The notes under the pieces were generated by a model that was not told the origin of the DNA, searched no databases, and saw nothing but the letters and a program-made list of their open reading frames with translations. A DNA stretch of 64,000 bases from an uncultured Lentisphaerota bacterium (GTDB lineage Bacteria > Verrucomicrobiota > Kiritimatiellia > CAIQIC01), in NCBI GenBank assembly GCA_903889245.1, contig CAISWQ010000065.1, forward strand, positions 100,058 through 164,057, given 5' to 3'. Each line of letters opens with the position of its first letter. Positions within the stretch are counted from its first letter, which is position 1. Shown here in pieces: positions 14,087 through 22,702 of the stretch. Position numbers and translations under genes: made by a program.

Positions 14087-15112
14087 TCACTCGCGCGCCG
14101 CGGCGAGGAAGGCGCGGATGTTCTCCGTGCTGACGTTCGGCGGCATGCCGCCGCCGCAGGAGAGCATCCAGCGCGTCTGCGTCTGGACCTCGGCGCGCAG
14201 CTTGCGTACCGCGGCGCTCACGTCGTCGGGCGTGCCGGCGGCGAGCACATCGCGCGGCGGGATGTTGCCGAGCAGCGTGATGTTGCCGCCGGCGAGCTGC
14301 TGCATCTCGACGAGGGAGAGCTGGATGCCGGGGTTATAGAAGTTGATGCCCACGTCGGCGTAGTGCGCGAGGCTCGCCGCGCACGGCGCGTCATTATGGA
14401 AGAACTTCACGCTCACATCGCTCGCGTAGAGTTCCTTCAGGTAGGGCTTGCCGAACTCCAGGAAATCCTCCTCGCCGATGAAGCCGACGATGTCGTCGAG
14501 CATCATGATCCCGTCAATCGTCGGGATTTTTTCGCGCTGGAGCGCGTGCCACTGCTTGAGGAAGTCGGTGATGAGCCGGAGCAGCTTGTGCATCGGCTCC
14601 GGGTCGGTTTTGAGCGCCATCAGGAATTCCGTCGTGCCCATCAGGAAGCTGGCGACGTTCAGCGGGCCACGCGAGACGGAGAAGCGAATCTGGTGGCCCA
14701 TCTCCTCGATACGTGGCCGCGCCCACAGCAGCCGGCGCAGCATGAACGGCAGCAATCCATCGTTGGCCGGGTTTGGCAACTTGAGGTCGGCGACCTGCGC
14801 GGGGTCAGTGATGATTTTTTCCGCGTACGGAAATTCGTTCGCCGGGAACGTGCAGCGTGAGCCGAACGCCGAGGGCTCTGTGCACATGCCGAACTCCGAC
14901 CAGAAGCCGGGCAGGAACGTGACCTCAGGGAACGTCTCGATCGCCTTGCGGTTGGCCTCGAACCACATGGTCTCGCTGGTGAGGTAGTCGGCGATCTCGA
15001 GGCCGTACCACGCCGGCAGCCACGGGCAGTCAATGATGAAGCCCACCGGCAGCTTCGCGAGTTTTTCGCCGCGGAGCACCGCGAGCAGTTCCGTCCATTG
15101 TTGTTGCGTCAT
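14087..15112 (-). CDS. Uroporphyrinogen decarboxylase-fold methyltransferase-like protein
   Basis: 341 residues of the UroD/MtaA/CmuA superfamily. The C-terminal half holds HNDAPC and CGGGMPP, matching the His/Cys zinc-site positions of the MtaA-type corrinoid methyltransferases rather than true HemE. Members near sugar genes in this phylum are numerous and mostly uncharacterised, so a heme role is unlikely. There is no signal peptide. It sits at the downstream end of a minus-strand cluster of sugar-related genes, separated from the propeller gene by a two-copy palindrome array that also lies 28-76 bp upstream of its ATG. No corrinoid-binding partner is visible here. Confidence 0.75.
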   Translation of the reverse strand: MTQQQWTELLAVLRGEKLAKLPVGFIIDCPWLPAWYGLEIADYLTSETMWFEANRKAIETFPEVTFLPGFWSEFGMCTEPSAFGSRCTFPANEFPYAEKIITDPAQVADLKLPNPANDGLLPFMLRRLLWARPRIEEMGHQIRFSVSRGPLNVASFLMGTTEFLMALKTDPEPMHKLLRLITDFLKQWHALQREKIPTIDGIMMLDDIVGFIGEEDFLEFGKPYLKELYASDVSVKFFHNDAPCAASLAHYADVGINFYNPGIQLSLVEMQQLAGGNITLLGNIPPRDVLAAGTPDDVSAAVRKLRAEVQTQTRWMLSCGGGMPPNVSTENIRAFLAAARE

Positions 15113-15139
15113 CGTTCACCTCGTGTTGAGCGCGGTGAG

Positions 15140-15188
15140 TTTTCCAAGGTTTGGAAAAAATACCAGCGTTTTTTCCAAGGCTTGGAAG
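15140..15188. repeat. Phased palindrome array, 2 copies
   Basis: Centres 15149 and 15180, 31 bp apart. The right copy ends one base before the stop codon of the propeller gene; the array lies 28-76 bp upstream of the UroD-like gene on the minus strand. Confidence 0.92.
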
Positions 15189-15189
15189 A

Positions 15190-16557
15190 TCAGACGACGC
15201 CGCGGAGGTCGAGCAGGTAGACCTGCCGGCCGCCATGGTGGGGCGAATCTATCGTCACCCATTTGCCGTCGCGGCTGCAGCGCGGATGCGTGTCGCACCG
15301 CCACTCGCCGGTGTACTCCGGCGGCGAGCGGAACTGGCCGAGCGGGACATACTTCTTTGTCGCCACGTGCAACAGGTAGGGATTCTGGTTGCGGTTCACT
15401 TTGCCGGCGTAGGTGTCGCACAAGATCCACTCGTTGCCGGGCAGATAGGTACAGTGGCCATCCACCGGCAGCATGCCCTCGACCAGTTCGGCCTTGCCGG
15501 TGTGGTCCTCGAACAACTGGCAGCGCCACTCCTTGGTGTTGCCCAGGCCGGCATACGCGAGGATGTGCGTGGGGTCGCACCAGATGAAGTGCGAGACGAG
15601 CCCGCTCGCGTTGAGCAGATATAAATCCTTGCCGTCCGCACCAACCGTAAACTGGCGCGTCTTCCAGCTCTTGCCCTCGGCCTCGCCGCGCCAGCGGTGC
15701 AGGAACTCGAAGCGCGTGCCGTCAGGCGAGACGAGCAGATGGTTGAACCAGTGTTTCGCGTTTTTCGAAAAGCCGCCGGGCTGCGGGACTTTCGCGAGGT
15801 CGGCGAAGGAGAGCAGCAGCGACTGCTTGCCGGTTTCCAGGTCCATCTTCCAGATGCCCGCATTTTCCGGCGCGAGGACGTTGGCGTTCGGGTCGGGCAA
15901 GCCGGCGTAGCCATAGCCAGGCCGGCAGTCGTTGAGGCGGCGGAAATCCGGCGCGACCGCCCACTTGCCGTCCGGGCTGAGCGCGTAGACCGGCGCGGGC
16001 AGCGTACGCTGCTTGCCGGTGTCCACATCGAGCAGATGACAGACGAAGCGATCGCCCTCGCGATCGTTCCACACGACGGTGCTTTTCGTGCCGGGCACCC
16101 ATTGCAGCATGCAACCCTGCTGCCAGTTCCACGCGCGCGAGGTGCCCAGCTCGATCCACTTATCGCCATCCTGCAAATCCACCATGCCTACGCGGATTAC
16201 GTCATCAGCGCGCGGCGAGCGACCCTCGAAGTCCACCTCCATCGCCAGCACCCGGCGGCCGCTGGGATCGAACTCGAACTTGTCGTAGTAGCCGAACCAG
16301 TGGAACTTCGGCCCGCGCGTGATCGCGCGCACCGGCACGTTGGCCGTGAACTCGACCGGCGCGGCCTCCGTCGCCGCCCGCCCCGCCAGCGCGCCGAGCG
16401 TCGCCGCGCCCGCCGCCACCAGAAACTCCCGCCGCGACCAGCCGGCCACGACGGAGCGTGGCCCTCCAGTTGCGTGAGAAATGTTTTGCTTTGCCGATTG
16501 GAGGGATGCGCTCGGTCGCGTCCGCTCACTGTCAGCATGACCAAGGTTGCTGTGCAT
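15190..16557 (-). CDS. Tat-exported beta-propeller protein (oligogalacturonate-lyase-like)
   Basis: Up to 455 residues. A twin-arginine signal (SRREFLVAAGAATLGALAG) precedes repeated propeller blades with 'SPDGKW', 'SPDGTRFEF' and 'SRDGKWVTIDSPHHGG'. It resembles the TolB/oligogalacturonate lyase-like propellers found in polysaccharide loci; the histidines near SPHHGG and KHWFNHLLVSPDG would suit a metal site, but activity is unproven. The start is uncertain: the ATG at 16557 puts 40 odd residues before the RR motif, and that stretch contains a dispersed 24-bp repeat (16444-16467). A GTG at 16449 gives a compact MAGWSRREFL leader and may be the true start. It lies between UxuA-like and UroD-like genes. 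Confidence 0.7.
   Translation of the reverse strand: MHSNLGHADSERTRPSASLQSAKQNISHATGGPRSVVAGWSRREFLVAAGAATLGALAGRAATEAAPVEFTANVPVRAITRGPKFHWFGYYDKFEFDPSGRRVLAMEVDFEGRSPRADDVIRVGMVDLQDGDKWIELGTSRAWNWQQGCMLQWVPGTKSTVVWNDREGDRFVCHLLDVDTGKQRTLPAPVYALSPDGKWAVAPDFRRLNDCRPGYGYAGLPDPNANVLAPENAGIWKMDLETGKQSLLLSFADLAKVPQPGGFSKNAKHWFNHLLVSPDGTRFEFLHRWRGEAEGKSWKTRQFTVGADGKDLYLLNASGLVSHFIWCDPTHILAYAGLGNTKEWRCQLFEDHTGKAELVEGMLPVDGHCTYLPGNEWILCDTYAGKVNRNQNPYLLHVATKKYVPLGQFRSPPEYTGEWRCDTHPRCSRDGKWVTIDSPHHGGRQVYLLDLRGVV
16444..16467. repeat. Dispersed 24-bp hairpin repeat, copy 1
   Basis: Starts GGCCACGACGGAGCGTGGCC; an identical 24-bp copy occurs at 22372-22395 and a degenerate one near 58710. GGCCACG pairs with CGTGGCC across a four-base loop. 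Here it falls inside or just upstream of the coding start of the propeller gene. Confidence 0.85.
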
Positions 16558-16589
16558 AGTCGCCTCGCTTCTTCATTTCCGCTACCCGC

Positions 16590-17663
16590 TCATTCTGCCG
16601 CGCCGACGGCCTGCAACGCCGCGCGCAGGTAGCCCAGCGCGAAGGCCATGCCGGCGTGCCACGGCGCGTCACAAGTCATCTGCGGCGCGTGGTCGGGAAT
16701 GACCACGCCGGTGAAATGGTTTTCCTTCAGGATGCGCAGCACGCGCAGCACATCCAGATCGCCCTCGTCGATGAACGTCTCGCGGTAGCTCGGCACGCGG
16801 CCGCGCACGTTGCGCAGGTGGACGTAGGCCACGCGCTGCTGGCGGCTGTACTGCTCCACCGCCTCATACACGCCGCCCTCGCTCATCTCCGCGAGCGTGC
16901 CGACGCAGAACTCCAGCGCATTGCGCGGGCTGGGTTTCAGCTCGAGCAGCTTCTGGTAGAGCCGCGGCTGATGGACGAGGCGCGGCTGGCCGCGCATCGT
17001 CGGCGTCGGCGGATCATCGGGATGCGCGGCGAGCGTGACGCCCGCCTCCTCCGCCACCGGCACCACCGCCTCGAGAAAATCCTGCAGCCGACGCCAGAGC
17101 TGCTCCGGCGTCGCCGGTGGCACGCTGCCGCCGCGCGCGTTCTCATCCACGACCATGTTCCACGCCATGCCACGCGGCAGGGGCTCATCCACCGCGCCCT
17201 CGATGCCGACGACCTCCGCGCCGCCGCGGCCCCACGGCCCCTTGATGCGGCCGGCGACCCCGGCGATGGAGAAGTTGTAGGCCATGATCGGGATGCCCGC
17301 GCGGCCAAGATTGCGGATGATCGTCTGGCAGTTTTCCAGATGCCGCTGCTTCTGCGGGCCATCGAGCAGCACGTCGTGCCAGTGGGCGGGATCGAAGTTC
17401 TCGATGGCCTCAAGTGCGAGGCCGGCGGCGTTGATTTCCGCCTTGAGCGCGGCGAGTTCCTCGAAACTCCAGAGCTTGTGCGGATCGCCCGCGACGCCCC
17501 AGCCACCGAGCCCGCCGAGCGGCTGATCCACCGGCCGGTTGTCCTGCCCGCGGTTGAAATAATCGACCAGATGCACAATCACATGCGTGCAGCCGCACTG
17601 CCGCGCGAAGCGGTAGTAGTCGCCATTGAGCATGTGCCGATAAAGCCCGAAGCCCAGTTTCAT
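16590..17663 (-). CDS. Mannonate dehydratase (UxuA) family protein
   Basis: 357 residues. UxuA removes water from D-mannonate to give 2-keto-3-deoxygluconate in hexuronate breakdown. Family hallmarks visible are GVTLAAHPDDPP and YRETFIDEGDLD, plus a TIM-barrel xylose-isomerase-like fold. The ATG at 17663 (MKLGFGLY) is chosen because upstream codons overlap intergenic repeats. The protein is somewhat shorter than E. coli UxuA (394), and the region departs in places, so a related dehydratase substrate is possible. The neighbouring SDR could supply the mannonate by reducing fructuronate (inference). Downstream is the Tat propeller gene, 32 bp away. Confidence 0.8.
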   Translation of the reverse strand: MKLGFGLYRHMLNGDYYRFARQCGCTHVIVHLVDYFNRGQDNRPVDQPLGGLGGWGVAGDPHKLWSFEELAALKAEINAAGLALEAIENFDPAHWHDVLLDGPQKQRHLENCQTIIRNLGRAGIPIMAYNFSIAGVAGRIKGPWGRGGAEVVGIEGAVDEPLPRGMAWNMVVDENARGGSVPPATPEQLWRRLQDFLEAVVPVAEEAGVTLAAHPDDPPTPTMRGQPRLVHQPRLYQKLLELKPSPRNALEFCVGTLAEMSEGGVYEAVEQYSRQQRVAYVHLRNVRGRVPSYRETFIDEGDLDVLRVLRILKENHFTGVVIPDHAPQMTCDAPWHAGMAFALGYLRAALQAVGAAE

Positions 17664-17683
17664 ATTCCAATCCAATCACGCTT

Positions 17684-17734
17684 CTGTAGCGGCGGGCTGC
17701 GCCCGCCGTCGGCAGCCATAGGCCGCCGCTACAG
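17684..17734. repeat. 51-bp imperfect hairpin repeat (CTGTAGCGGCGGG family), copy 1
   Basis: Outer arms CTGTAGCGGCGG and CCGCCGCTACAG enclose an inner GGCGGGC...GCCCGCC hairpin. A second 51-bp copy is at 41864-41914 and a shorter one at 63486-63511. Located just upstream of the UxuA-like gene. Confidence 0.85.
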
Positions 17735-17756
17735 CCCTGCCCAAGACCAGCACGTC

Positions 17757-17867
17757 TTTTCCAAGCCTTGGAAAATTTCCACCTGTTTTTTCCAAGGCCC
17801 GGAAAACCGCCGCCTTGTTCTTTCCAATCCTTGGAAAAATCACCGTTTATTTTTCCAATCCCTGGAA
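17757..17867. repeat. Phased palindrome array, 4 copies
   Basis: Centres 17766, 17797, 17829 and 17860 (intervals 31, 32, 31). Centre triplets GCC, GGC, TCC, TCC, with the asymmetric TCC form at one end. It lies 94-204 bp upstream of the UxuA-like start and downstream of the SDR stop. The remainder of the gap to 17948 holds a GATGTTCGGTGTTCGATGTTC direct repeat (17899-17920). Confidence 0.93.
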
Positions 17868-17948
17868 CCCGGCTCGCCCTCCAGCAGTCTTCTTCCTTCG
17901 ATGTTCGGTGTTCGATGTTCTTCGTCTTCCCTCGCCACTCGTCCCTCT

Positions 17949-18704
17949 TCAGAACCCGATGCTGACGCCGCCATCCACCGGCAGCACGACGCCGGTGATG
18001 AACTTGGCGGCGGGCGAGCAGAGGAAGACGGCGGCGCCGGCGACATCCTCGGGCTGGCCCATCCGGCCCATCGGCGTGCGCTGGATGATGCGCGCGAGCC
18101 GCGCCTTGTCGCTCAAGACCGCGCCGCGCGTGATGTCGGTCTCGATCCAGCCGGGCGCGATGGCGTTGACGCGGACGCCCTGCGGCGCCCACTCTACCGC
18201 CATCGTGCGCATCAGGCCGAGCAGCGCCGACTTCGCCGCGGCATAGGCGCCGACCAGCGGCACGCCGAACAGCGACGCCATCGAGGCAATGAAGATGATG
18301 CTGCCCTGACCGCGCGGCTTCATCAGCGCGTAGGCGGCGCGGCTGAGGGCGTGCGCGCCGAGCACGTGGATATCCATCTGGTAGCCGATCTCGTTCTCGG
18401 TGACGTCCGCAACCGGCTTCTTCAGGTGGACGCCGGCGTTGTTGATGAGGATGGAAACGGGGCCGACTGTTTTCTCGACATCGGCCAGCAACGCCGGCGC
18501 CTGCGCAAAATCGGCGACGTCGTGCGAGCGATAGGCCGCGGCCGCGCCCAGTTCCGCGCACGCCGCCTTGAGCGGCTCCTTGCGCCGGCCCACGAGCACG
18601 ACGCGTGCGCCCGCCTCCACGAACGACCGCGCCATCGCCAGCCCCAGGCCCGTGCCCCCGCCTGTGATGAGGGCGACTTCATTTTTCAGGGAAAAGTTTT
18701 TCAT
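17949..18704 (-). CDS. SDR-family oxidoreductase
   Basis: 251 residues; classical short-chain dehydrogenase. The Rossmann motif TGGGTGLG (about 15-22), NNAGV, catalytic Ser in IASMAS and the YxxxK pair as AYAAAKS are visible, with a C-terminal PVDGG typical of the family. The residues after the second beta strand (GRRKEP) suggest NADP(H) preference. Its closest functional analogues are gluconate 5-dehydrogenase/KduD-type enzymes and, next to a UxuA-like gene, a fructuronate/mannonate oxidoreductase role is attractive but inferred. The start ATG is followed by the expected MKNFSLKNEVALITGG. It heads the cluster running down to the UroD-like gene. Confidence 0.85.
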   Translation of the reverse strand: MKNFSLKNEVALITGGGTGLGLAMARSFVEAGARVVLVGRRKEPLKAACAELGAAAAYRSHDVADFAQAPALLADVEKTVGPVSILINNAGVHLKKPVADVTENEIGYQMDIHVLGAHALSRAAYALMKPRGQGSIIFIASMASLFGVPLVGAYAAAKSALLGLMRTMAVEWAPQGVRVNAIAPGWIETDITRGAVLSDKARLARIIQRTPMGRMGQPEDVAGAAVFLCSPAAKFITGVVLPVDGGVSIGF

Positions 18705-18746
18705 GGCCGGAACATACCACGCCGGCCGGCCGCGCGCAGGCAGAAA

Positions 18747-19769
18747 TCAGGAGCGCCGTTCCGTGACGGGCAGCGGGTTAGTCCACGCGCGTTTGCCGCT
18801 GACCTCCACCACTTCGGCCCGGATCCATTGCGGTTGTTTACGCGAGCCCGTCAAGTTCCACACGGCCTCGGTGATGGTTTTCCCGCCCTCTGACTGAAAC
18901 AGCCGGCCGCCACCAGCACCGTTGAAGAAAAAGCGAATCTGCGCCGCCGGCGAAGTCTTGAGACGGACTGTGCCATTCTCCACACGGAAATCTATGATCG
19001 TCGGTCCGCACGAAGCGTAATAGCAACCCTGCCCAAGCGCATCCATGATGCCGGTTTTGGTGAGTTGCCGGGCGCGGATCATGGTCCAGCCCTGTGCCAG
19101 CCACGTGCTTTTGTGTACATCATCCACCGCCAGCAAACCCGGCAGCAACCCCTTGTTACAGAGCTGGTCCACGTGGACTCCGCTGTGGCCTTTCGCACTG
19201 GCCAACTCGCAGTGCGCGTTATACAGCTCGACACCAAGATAGCCGCTGACCTCCAGCAGTTCCTCGAGGCCATGGGCGGTCCAATAGGGATGCGCGTAGA
19301 TGACCTTGCCTCCGGCGCGCCTGACCGTGTCTATCAGTTCTTGTGCCGGCAATTCCTTGGAGAGTTCAAAAGGATGGGGCAGATCCAGACAGACGAAATG
19401 ATGCGCCGGCGCACCCGAGCCTGTCTTCGGATGCACTTCCATGCTGTTGATGGCCAGAAAACCATCCTTGGTGAAGGTGGTCAGATCATTTGTCTTCCAG
19501 TGATCGGTGATAGCGACCACCTGGAACCCGGCGTCGCGATACTGTGCGAGCCGGGTCGCCACATCCACGTCGCCATCGGAAGTCTTGGTATGCACGTGCA
19601 GCGCGGCTTTGAACCAGCACCCTCCCTGCAAAAAGGGATTAAGTGGGGCGTCCAGCCTGGCCGCTGGCTGCTTTGTCCGGCTGGCCGGCGCAGCCATGGC
19701 AGACGGGGCCAGCCAAGCAGCGCCTGCCGCCGCCAATCCCGAACGCTTAAAGAACAGGCGTCGTTTCAT
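18747..19769 (-). CDS. Exported PHP-domain (CehA/McbA-type) phosphoesterase-like protein
   Basis: 340 residues. An N-terminal leader (MKRRLFFKRSGLAAAGAAWLAPSAMAA) is Tat-like or Sec-like, followed by a PHP metal-hydrolase domain with ALHVHTKTSDGD, AITDHWKT, YAHPYW and DDVH, the four metal-binding motifs. PHP enzymes hydrolyse phosphoesters; CehA-like exported members are mostly uncharacterised. A C-terminal beta region (about 260-340) follows. GGGAG stands just ahead of the ATG at 19769. It lies between a Tat-exported TIM-barrel protein and the SDR gene on the same strand, which suggests a periplasmic role in the same sugar-related pathway (inference). Confidence 0.82.
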   Translation of the reverse strand: MKRRLFFKRSGLAAAGAAWLAPSAMAAPASRTKQPAARLDAPLNPFLQGGCWFKAALHVHTKTSDGDVDVATRLAQYRDAGFQVVAITDHWKTNDLTTFTKDGFLAINSMEVHPKTGSGAPAHHFVCLDLPHPFELSKELPAQELIDTVRRAGGKVIYAHPYWTAHGLEELLEVSGYLGVELYNAHCELASAKGHSGVHVDQLCNKGLLPGLLAVDDVHKSTWLAQGWTMIRARQLTKTGIMDALGQGCYYASCGPTIIDFRVENGTVRLKTSPAAQIRFFFNGAGGGRLFQSEGGKTITEAVWNLTGSRKQPQWIRAEVVEVSGKRAWTNPLPVTERRS

Positions 19770-19819
19770 AGCTCCCTTCCGCGGTTCAACCACCTGCCAG
19801 TACCGATCAAGCTGGACGC

Positions 19820-20701
19820 TTACGCCACGGCCCACTGTTCGCGGATGAAGGCGCAGGCCTTCGCGGGATCGGTCTCGCCCTTCTTCCAGCCACACTCGAG
19901 CGAGAGCAGCCCGCGATAGCCGATGCCCTTGAGCGCCTTGAAGTAGGGCCGGAAATCCGTGCCGCCGGGCATCGGCGCGATGCGGGTGCCCTTCTGGGCC
20001 ACGTGGACGTGGAGGATGCGCGCGCCGGCCTTGGTGATCGCGTCGGGCTGCTCATCCTCCTGCAACATGTGATAGATGTCGGCGTGCAGCTTAAACGCCG
20101 GCTGCGCCACCGCATCCACAATCGCCGCGCCCTCGGTGACGGAATTGATGAAGTTGGTCTCCTTGCGGTTCAGCGGTTCCAGCACGAGCGTGACGCCCGC
20201 CTTCGCCGCCGCCGGCGCGATGCGCTTGGCGAACGCGATGAACTGCTCGCGCGCCTTGGCGGCGTCGAAGCCGTCCGGAATCTTCCGCGCGCCGCCGCTG
20301 CCGAAGACGATCGTCTTGATATTCGCCACACCGGCACGGCGCAGCGCGCTCTCGGCATACGTGGCGGCCGCGTCGGGCTTCGCGTCCGGCCCGACGATCT
20401 TCATGCTGCTGGGCAAGAAACCATTGACGGCCAGCACGGGGATGGCGAGCCCCTTGAGTTGCGCGAGGTTTTTCTCGAAGTCGGCCTCCGGCTTGTCCGG
20501 CACGAACAGGCCGCCGACGTTGCCTTCGAGGAAGTCAAAGCCCGCGGCCTTCATGTCGGCCGCATCCTTGTTGCTTTTGCACACGCCGACCAGTGGCTTG
20601 AACTCGTCGGCCGCCGCCGCGCCGCGCAGCAGCGCGACGCCCGCGCCCGCCACCGCCATCCGCTGCAAGAACTCCCGTCGCGAAACAATCCTGCTGCTCA
20701 T
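19820..20701 (-). CDS. Tat-exported sugar phosphate isomerase/epimerase-like protein
   Basis: 293 residues. A twin-arginine signal (SRREFLQRMAVAGAGVALLRG) is followed by an AP-endonuclease-2-type TIM barrel (TLVLEPLNRKETNF, LHADIYHMLQE, HVHVAQKGTR, LSLECGW), the fold of xylose isomerase, hydroxypyruvate isomerase and tagatose epimerase. The Glu/Asp/His metal ligands of that fold are in place. Exported versions with Tat leaders are abundant in Planctomycetota/Verrucomicrobiota and their substrates are mostly unknown. AGGAG lies before the ATG at 20701. The gene starts the block that continues through PHP, SDR and UxuA-like genes. Confidence 0.82.
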   Translation of the reverse strand: MSSRIVSRREFLQRMAVAGAGVALLRGAAAADEFKPLVGVCKSNKDAADMKAAGFDFLEGNVGGLFVPDKPEADFEKNLAQLKGLAIPVLAVNGFLPSSMKIVGPDAKPDAAATYAESALRRAGVANIKTIVFGSGGARKIPDGFDAAKAREQFIAFAKRIAPAAAKAGVTLVLEPLNRKETNFINSVTEGAAIVDAVAQPAFKLHADIYHMLQEDEQPDAITKAGARILHVHVAQKGTRIAPMPGGTDFRPYFKALKGIGYRGLLSLECGWKKGETDPAKACAFIREQWAVA

Positions 20702-20865
20702 GTTGTTCTCCTGTTGGTTTTCTGCAATGCCGTCAGTCGTCTGTTGTGGGTTGTCGGTCAGCCATTTCCTTGGCACCTTCGATGGCGGTTGATTCATTGC
20801 CGCGCATGGGCGCGCACTCTGCCGGTGATTCTTTTCGTTTTACCCAACGCTTCACTCGCCACCCG

Positions 20866-22146
20866 TCACTTCTGCTCCCGCTGCAGCGCGCGCCAGGCGA
20901 TGTCCTTGCGGAACTGCATGTTCTGGAACTGAATTTTATCGGTGGCTTCGTAGGCGTGTTTCACCGCCGCAGCAAGATCGGCACCAACCGCAGTGACGCC
21001 GAGTACACGGCCGCCGGTAGTAACCACCGCGCCATCCTTCTGCGCCGTTCCGGCGTGGAAAACAGTAACGCCCGACAGCGCGTTCGCTACGTCGAGTCCA
21101 CAGATCGCATCGCCCTTCGCGTAATGACCAGGATAGCCGCCGGCCGCGAGAACCACGCAGACGCTTGCCTCCGGCCGCCAGCGCACGAGGCTCTCGGTCA
21201 GCGTGCCATCAATGCACGCTTCGAGCGCGGGAATCATGTCGCCGTCCCAGCGGACCAGCACGGCCTGCGTTTCGGGATCGCCGAAGCGGCAGTTGAACTC
21301 CAGCACCTTGGGCCCGTTCTTCGTCAACATCAGGCCGGCATACAGCAGTCCCTTGTAGGTGATGTTGCGGCGGCGCAACTCGCGCAGCATCCGGCCGAAG
21401 ACTTCCTCGCGGATGAACGGGAGGAGGTCGGCGGTGACCACCGGCGCGGGCGAGTAGGCGCCCATGCCGCCGGTGTTCGGGCCGGTATCGCCATCGCCGA
21501 TGCGCTTGTGATCCTGCGACGAGGCGAGCAGCACGACGTGCTCGCCATCGAGCAGCGCGAGGATCGAGGCCTCCTCACCGTCGAGGAATTCCTCGACGAG
21601 CACCGTGTTGCCGGCGGCGCCGAAGGCGCGCTTCACGAGGGCTTCATCAATCGCGGCCTCGGCCTCGGCCAGCGTCAGCGCCACCGTCACACCCTTGCCC
21701 GCCGCGAGACCATCGGCCTTGACGACGATCGGCACGCCCTGCTGGCGGACATAATTTTTTGCCGCCGCCGCATCGGTGAACGTCGCCGCCTTCGCGGTCG
21801 GCACGCCGGCGGCCTCCATCACCTCCTTGGAAAACTGCTTGCTGCCCTCGAGCCGCGCCGCGGCCTGGCACGGGCCGAAGACGCGCAACCCCGCCGCCTG
21901 AAAGAGATCGGTGACACCGGCGCAGAGCGGGGCCTCCGGTCCGACCACCGTCAGGTCGGGCTTGTTCTCCTTGGCCCACGCCAGCAAGCCGGCGAGATCC
22001 TCGGCCTTGATGTCGAGGTTGGTGCAGAACAGGGAGGTGCCGCCGTTACCCGGCGCGCAGAAAAGATCCGGTTGCCGGCTGTCGTTCTTGAGTTTCCACG
22101 CGAGCGCGTGCTCGCGTCCACCACCGCCGATGACGAGAATCTTCAT
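20866..22146 (-). CDS. purD: Phosphoribosylamine-glycine ligase
   Basis: 426 residues, normal length. It joins phosphoribosylamine and glycine with ATP in the second step of purine synthesis. Diagnostic motifs are VIGGGGREHALAWKL at the N-terminus, PIVVKADGLAAGKGV and GPNTGGMGAYSP in the ATP-grasp domain, and EFNCRFGDPETQ for metal/phosphate binding. AAGGGA precedes the ATG at 22146. It stands alone among sugar genes; no other pur gene is nearby. The 164-bp gap downstream (20702-20865) shows no gene. Confidence 0.97.
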   Translation of the reverse strand: MKILVIGGGGREHALAWKLKNDSRQPDLFCAPGNGGTSLFCTNLDIKAEDLAGLLAWAKENKPDLTVVGPEAPLCAGVTDLFQAAGLRVFGPCQAAARLEGSKQFSKEVMEAAGVPTAKAATFTDAAAAKNYVRQQGVPIVVKADGLAAGKGVTVALTLAEAEAAIDEALVKRAFGAAGNTVLVEEFLDGEEASILALLDGEHVVLLASSQDHKRIGDGDTGPNTGGMGAYSPAPVVTADLLPFIREEVFGRMLRELRRRNITYKGLLYAGLMLTKNGPKVLEFNCRFGDPETQAVLVRWDGDMIPALEACIDGTLTESLVRWRPEASVCVVLAAGGYPGHYAKGDAICGLDVANALSGVTVFHAGTAQKDGAVVTTGGRVLGVTAVGADLAAAVKHAYEATDKIQFQNMQFRKDIAWRALQREQK

Positions 22147-22702
22147 GCTGTCCCTTTGCGTGTGCGGTGATTCTATGCGCCGTCCTCCCAAAACGAAGCG
22201 CAAAATTACCTGCCGCACGGGGCAGCCGCCCTAACCATCTGTAACCTTCAGGCCGAGCCTGGGTCAAAAGAATCGCACACTCTCTTGAGGTGTGCGACTG
22301 TGGGCCGAAGACCTTCCCACCAGCGACCTCATTCGCGGCTGTGGCAGAGCCTTCAGCGGGTGCAGGCAGACGGCCACGACGGAGCGTGGCCCTCCATTCG
22401 CTCCTATAGGGGCGGGACTCCCCAGCCCTCTGAAAACCGAGGCCGGCGAAATATTTTCGCTGGCTCCTGAAAATCGCAGCTAGATGAGCGGTTCCGGCAA
22501 GCCGGGAGCGGCGGCTTCCCAGCCGCCGCAAGCTCCACCGCAGCGCGAGCCTTGCAGGCCAAGGCGCAGTACTGGCCGGGGTAATGGCGGTTACCTCGGC
22601 CATGAAAATGATCGGTGGCCACGCAGGAGGAGAGGTTGCCTATATGCACACATCTGCACATGGTCGGGGCGGGCGGTCACCGGCGTCCGTAGGATGGCTG
22701 GG
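22147..22702. other. 556-bp gene-free stretch with mixed inverted repeats
   Basis: No credible gene on either strand. It holds an 8-bp-stem hairpin at 22273-22297 (TCGCACAC ... GTGTGCGA) that could end yqhD transcription, the 24-bp dispersed repeat at 22372-22395, a GC hairpin CTATAGGGGCGGGACTCCCC (22406-22425), and a GGCGGCTTCCCAGCCGCC hairpin at 22512-22529. It looks like an accumulation zone for short repeats. Confidence 0.6.
22372..22395. repeat. Dispersed 24-bp hairpin repeat, copy 2
   Basis: Identical over 24 bp to 16444-16467; both begin GGCCACGACGGAGCGTGGCC and end CTCC. Intergenic here, between yqhD-like and purD. Confidence 0.88.

Noticed and set aside
14087..15112. Calling the UroD-fold gene hemE
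   Set aside because: The HNDAPC and CGGGMPP positions fit MtaA/CmuA-like methyltransferases, and no other heme genes are nearby.
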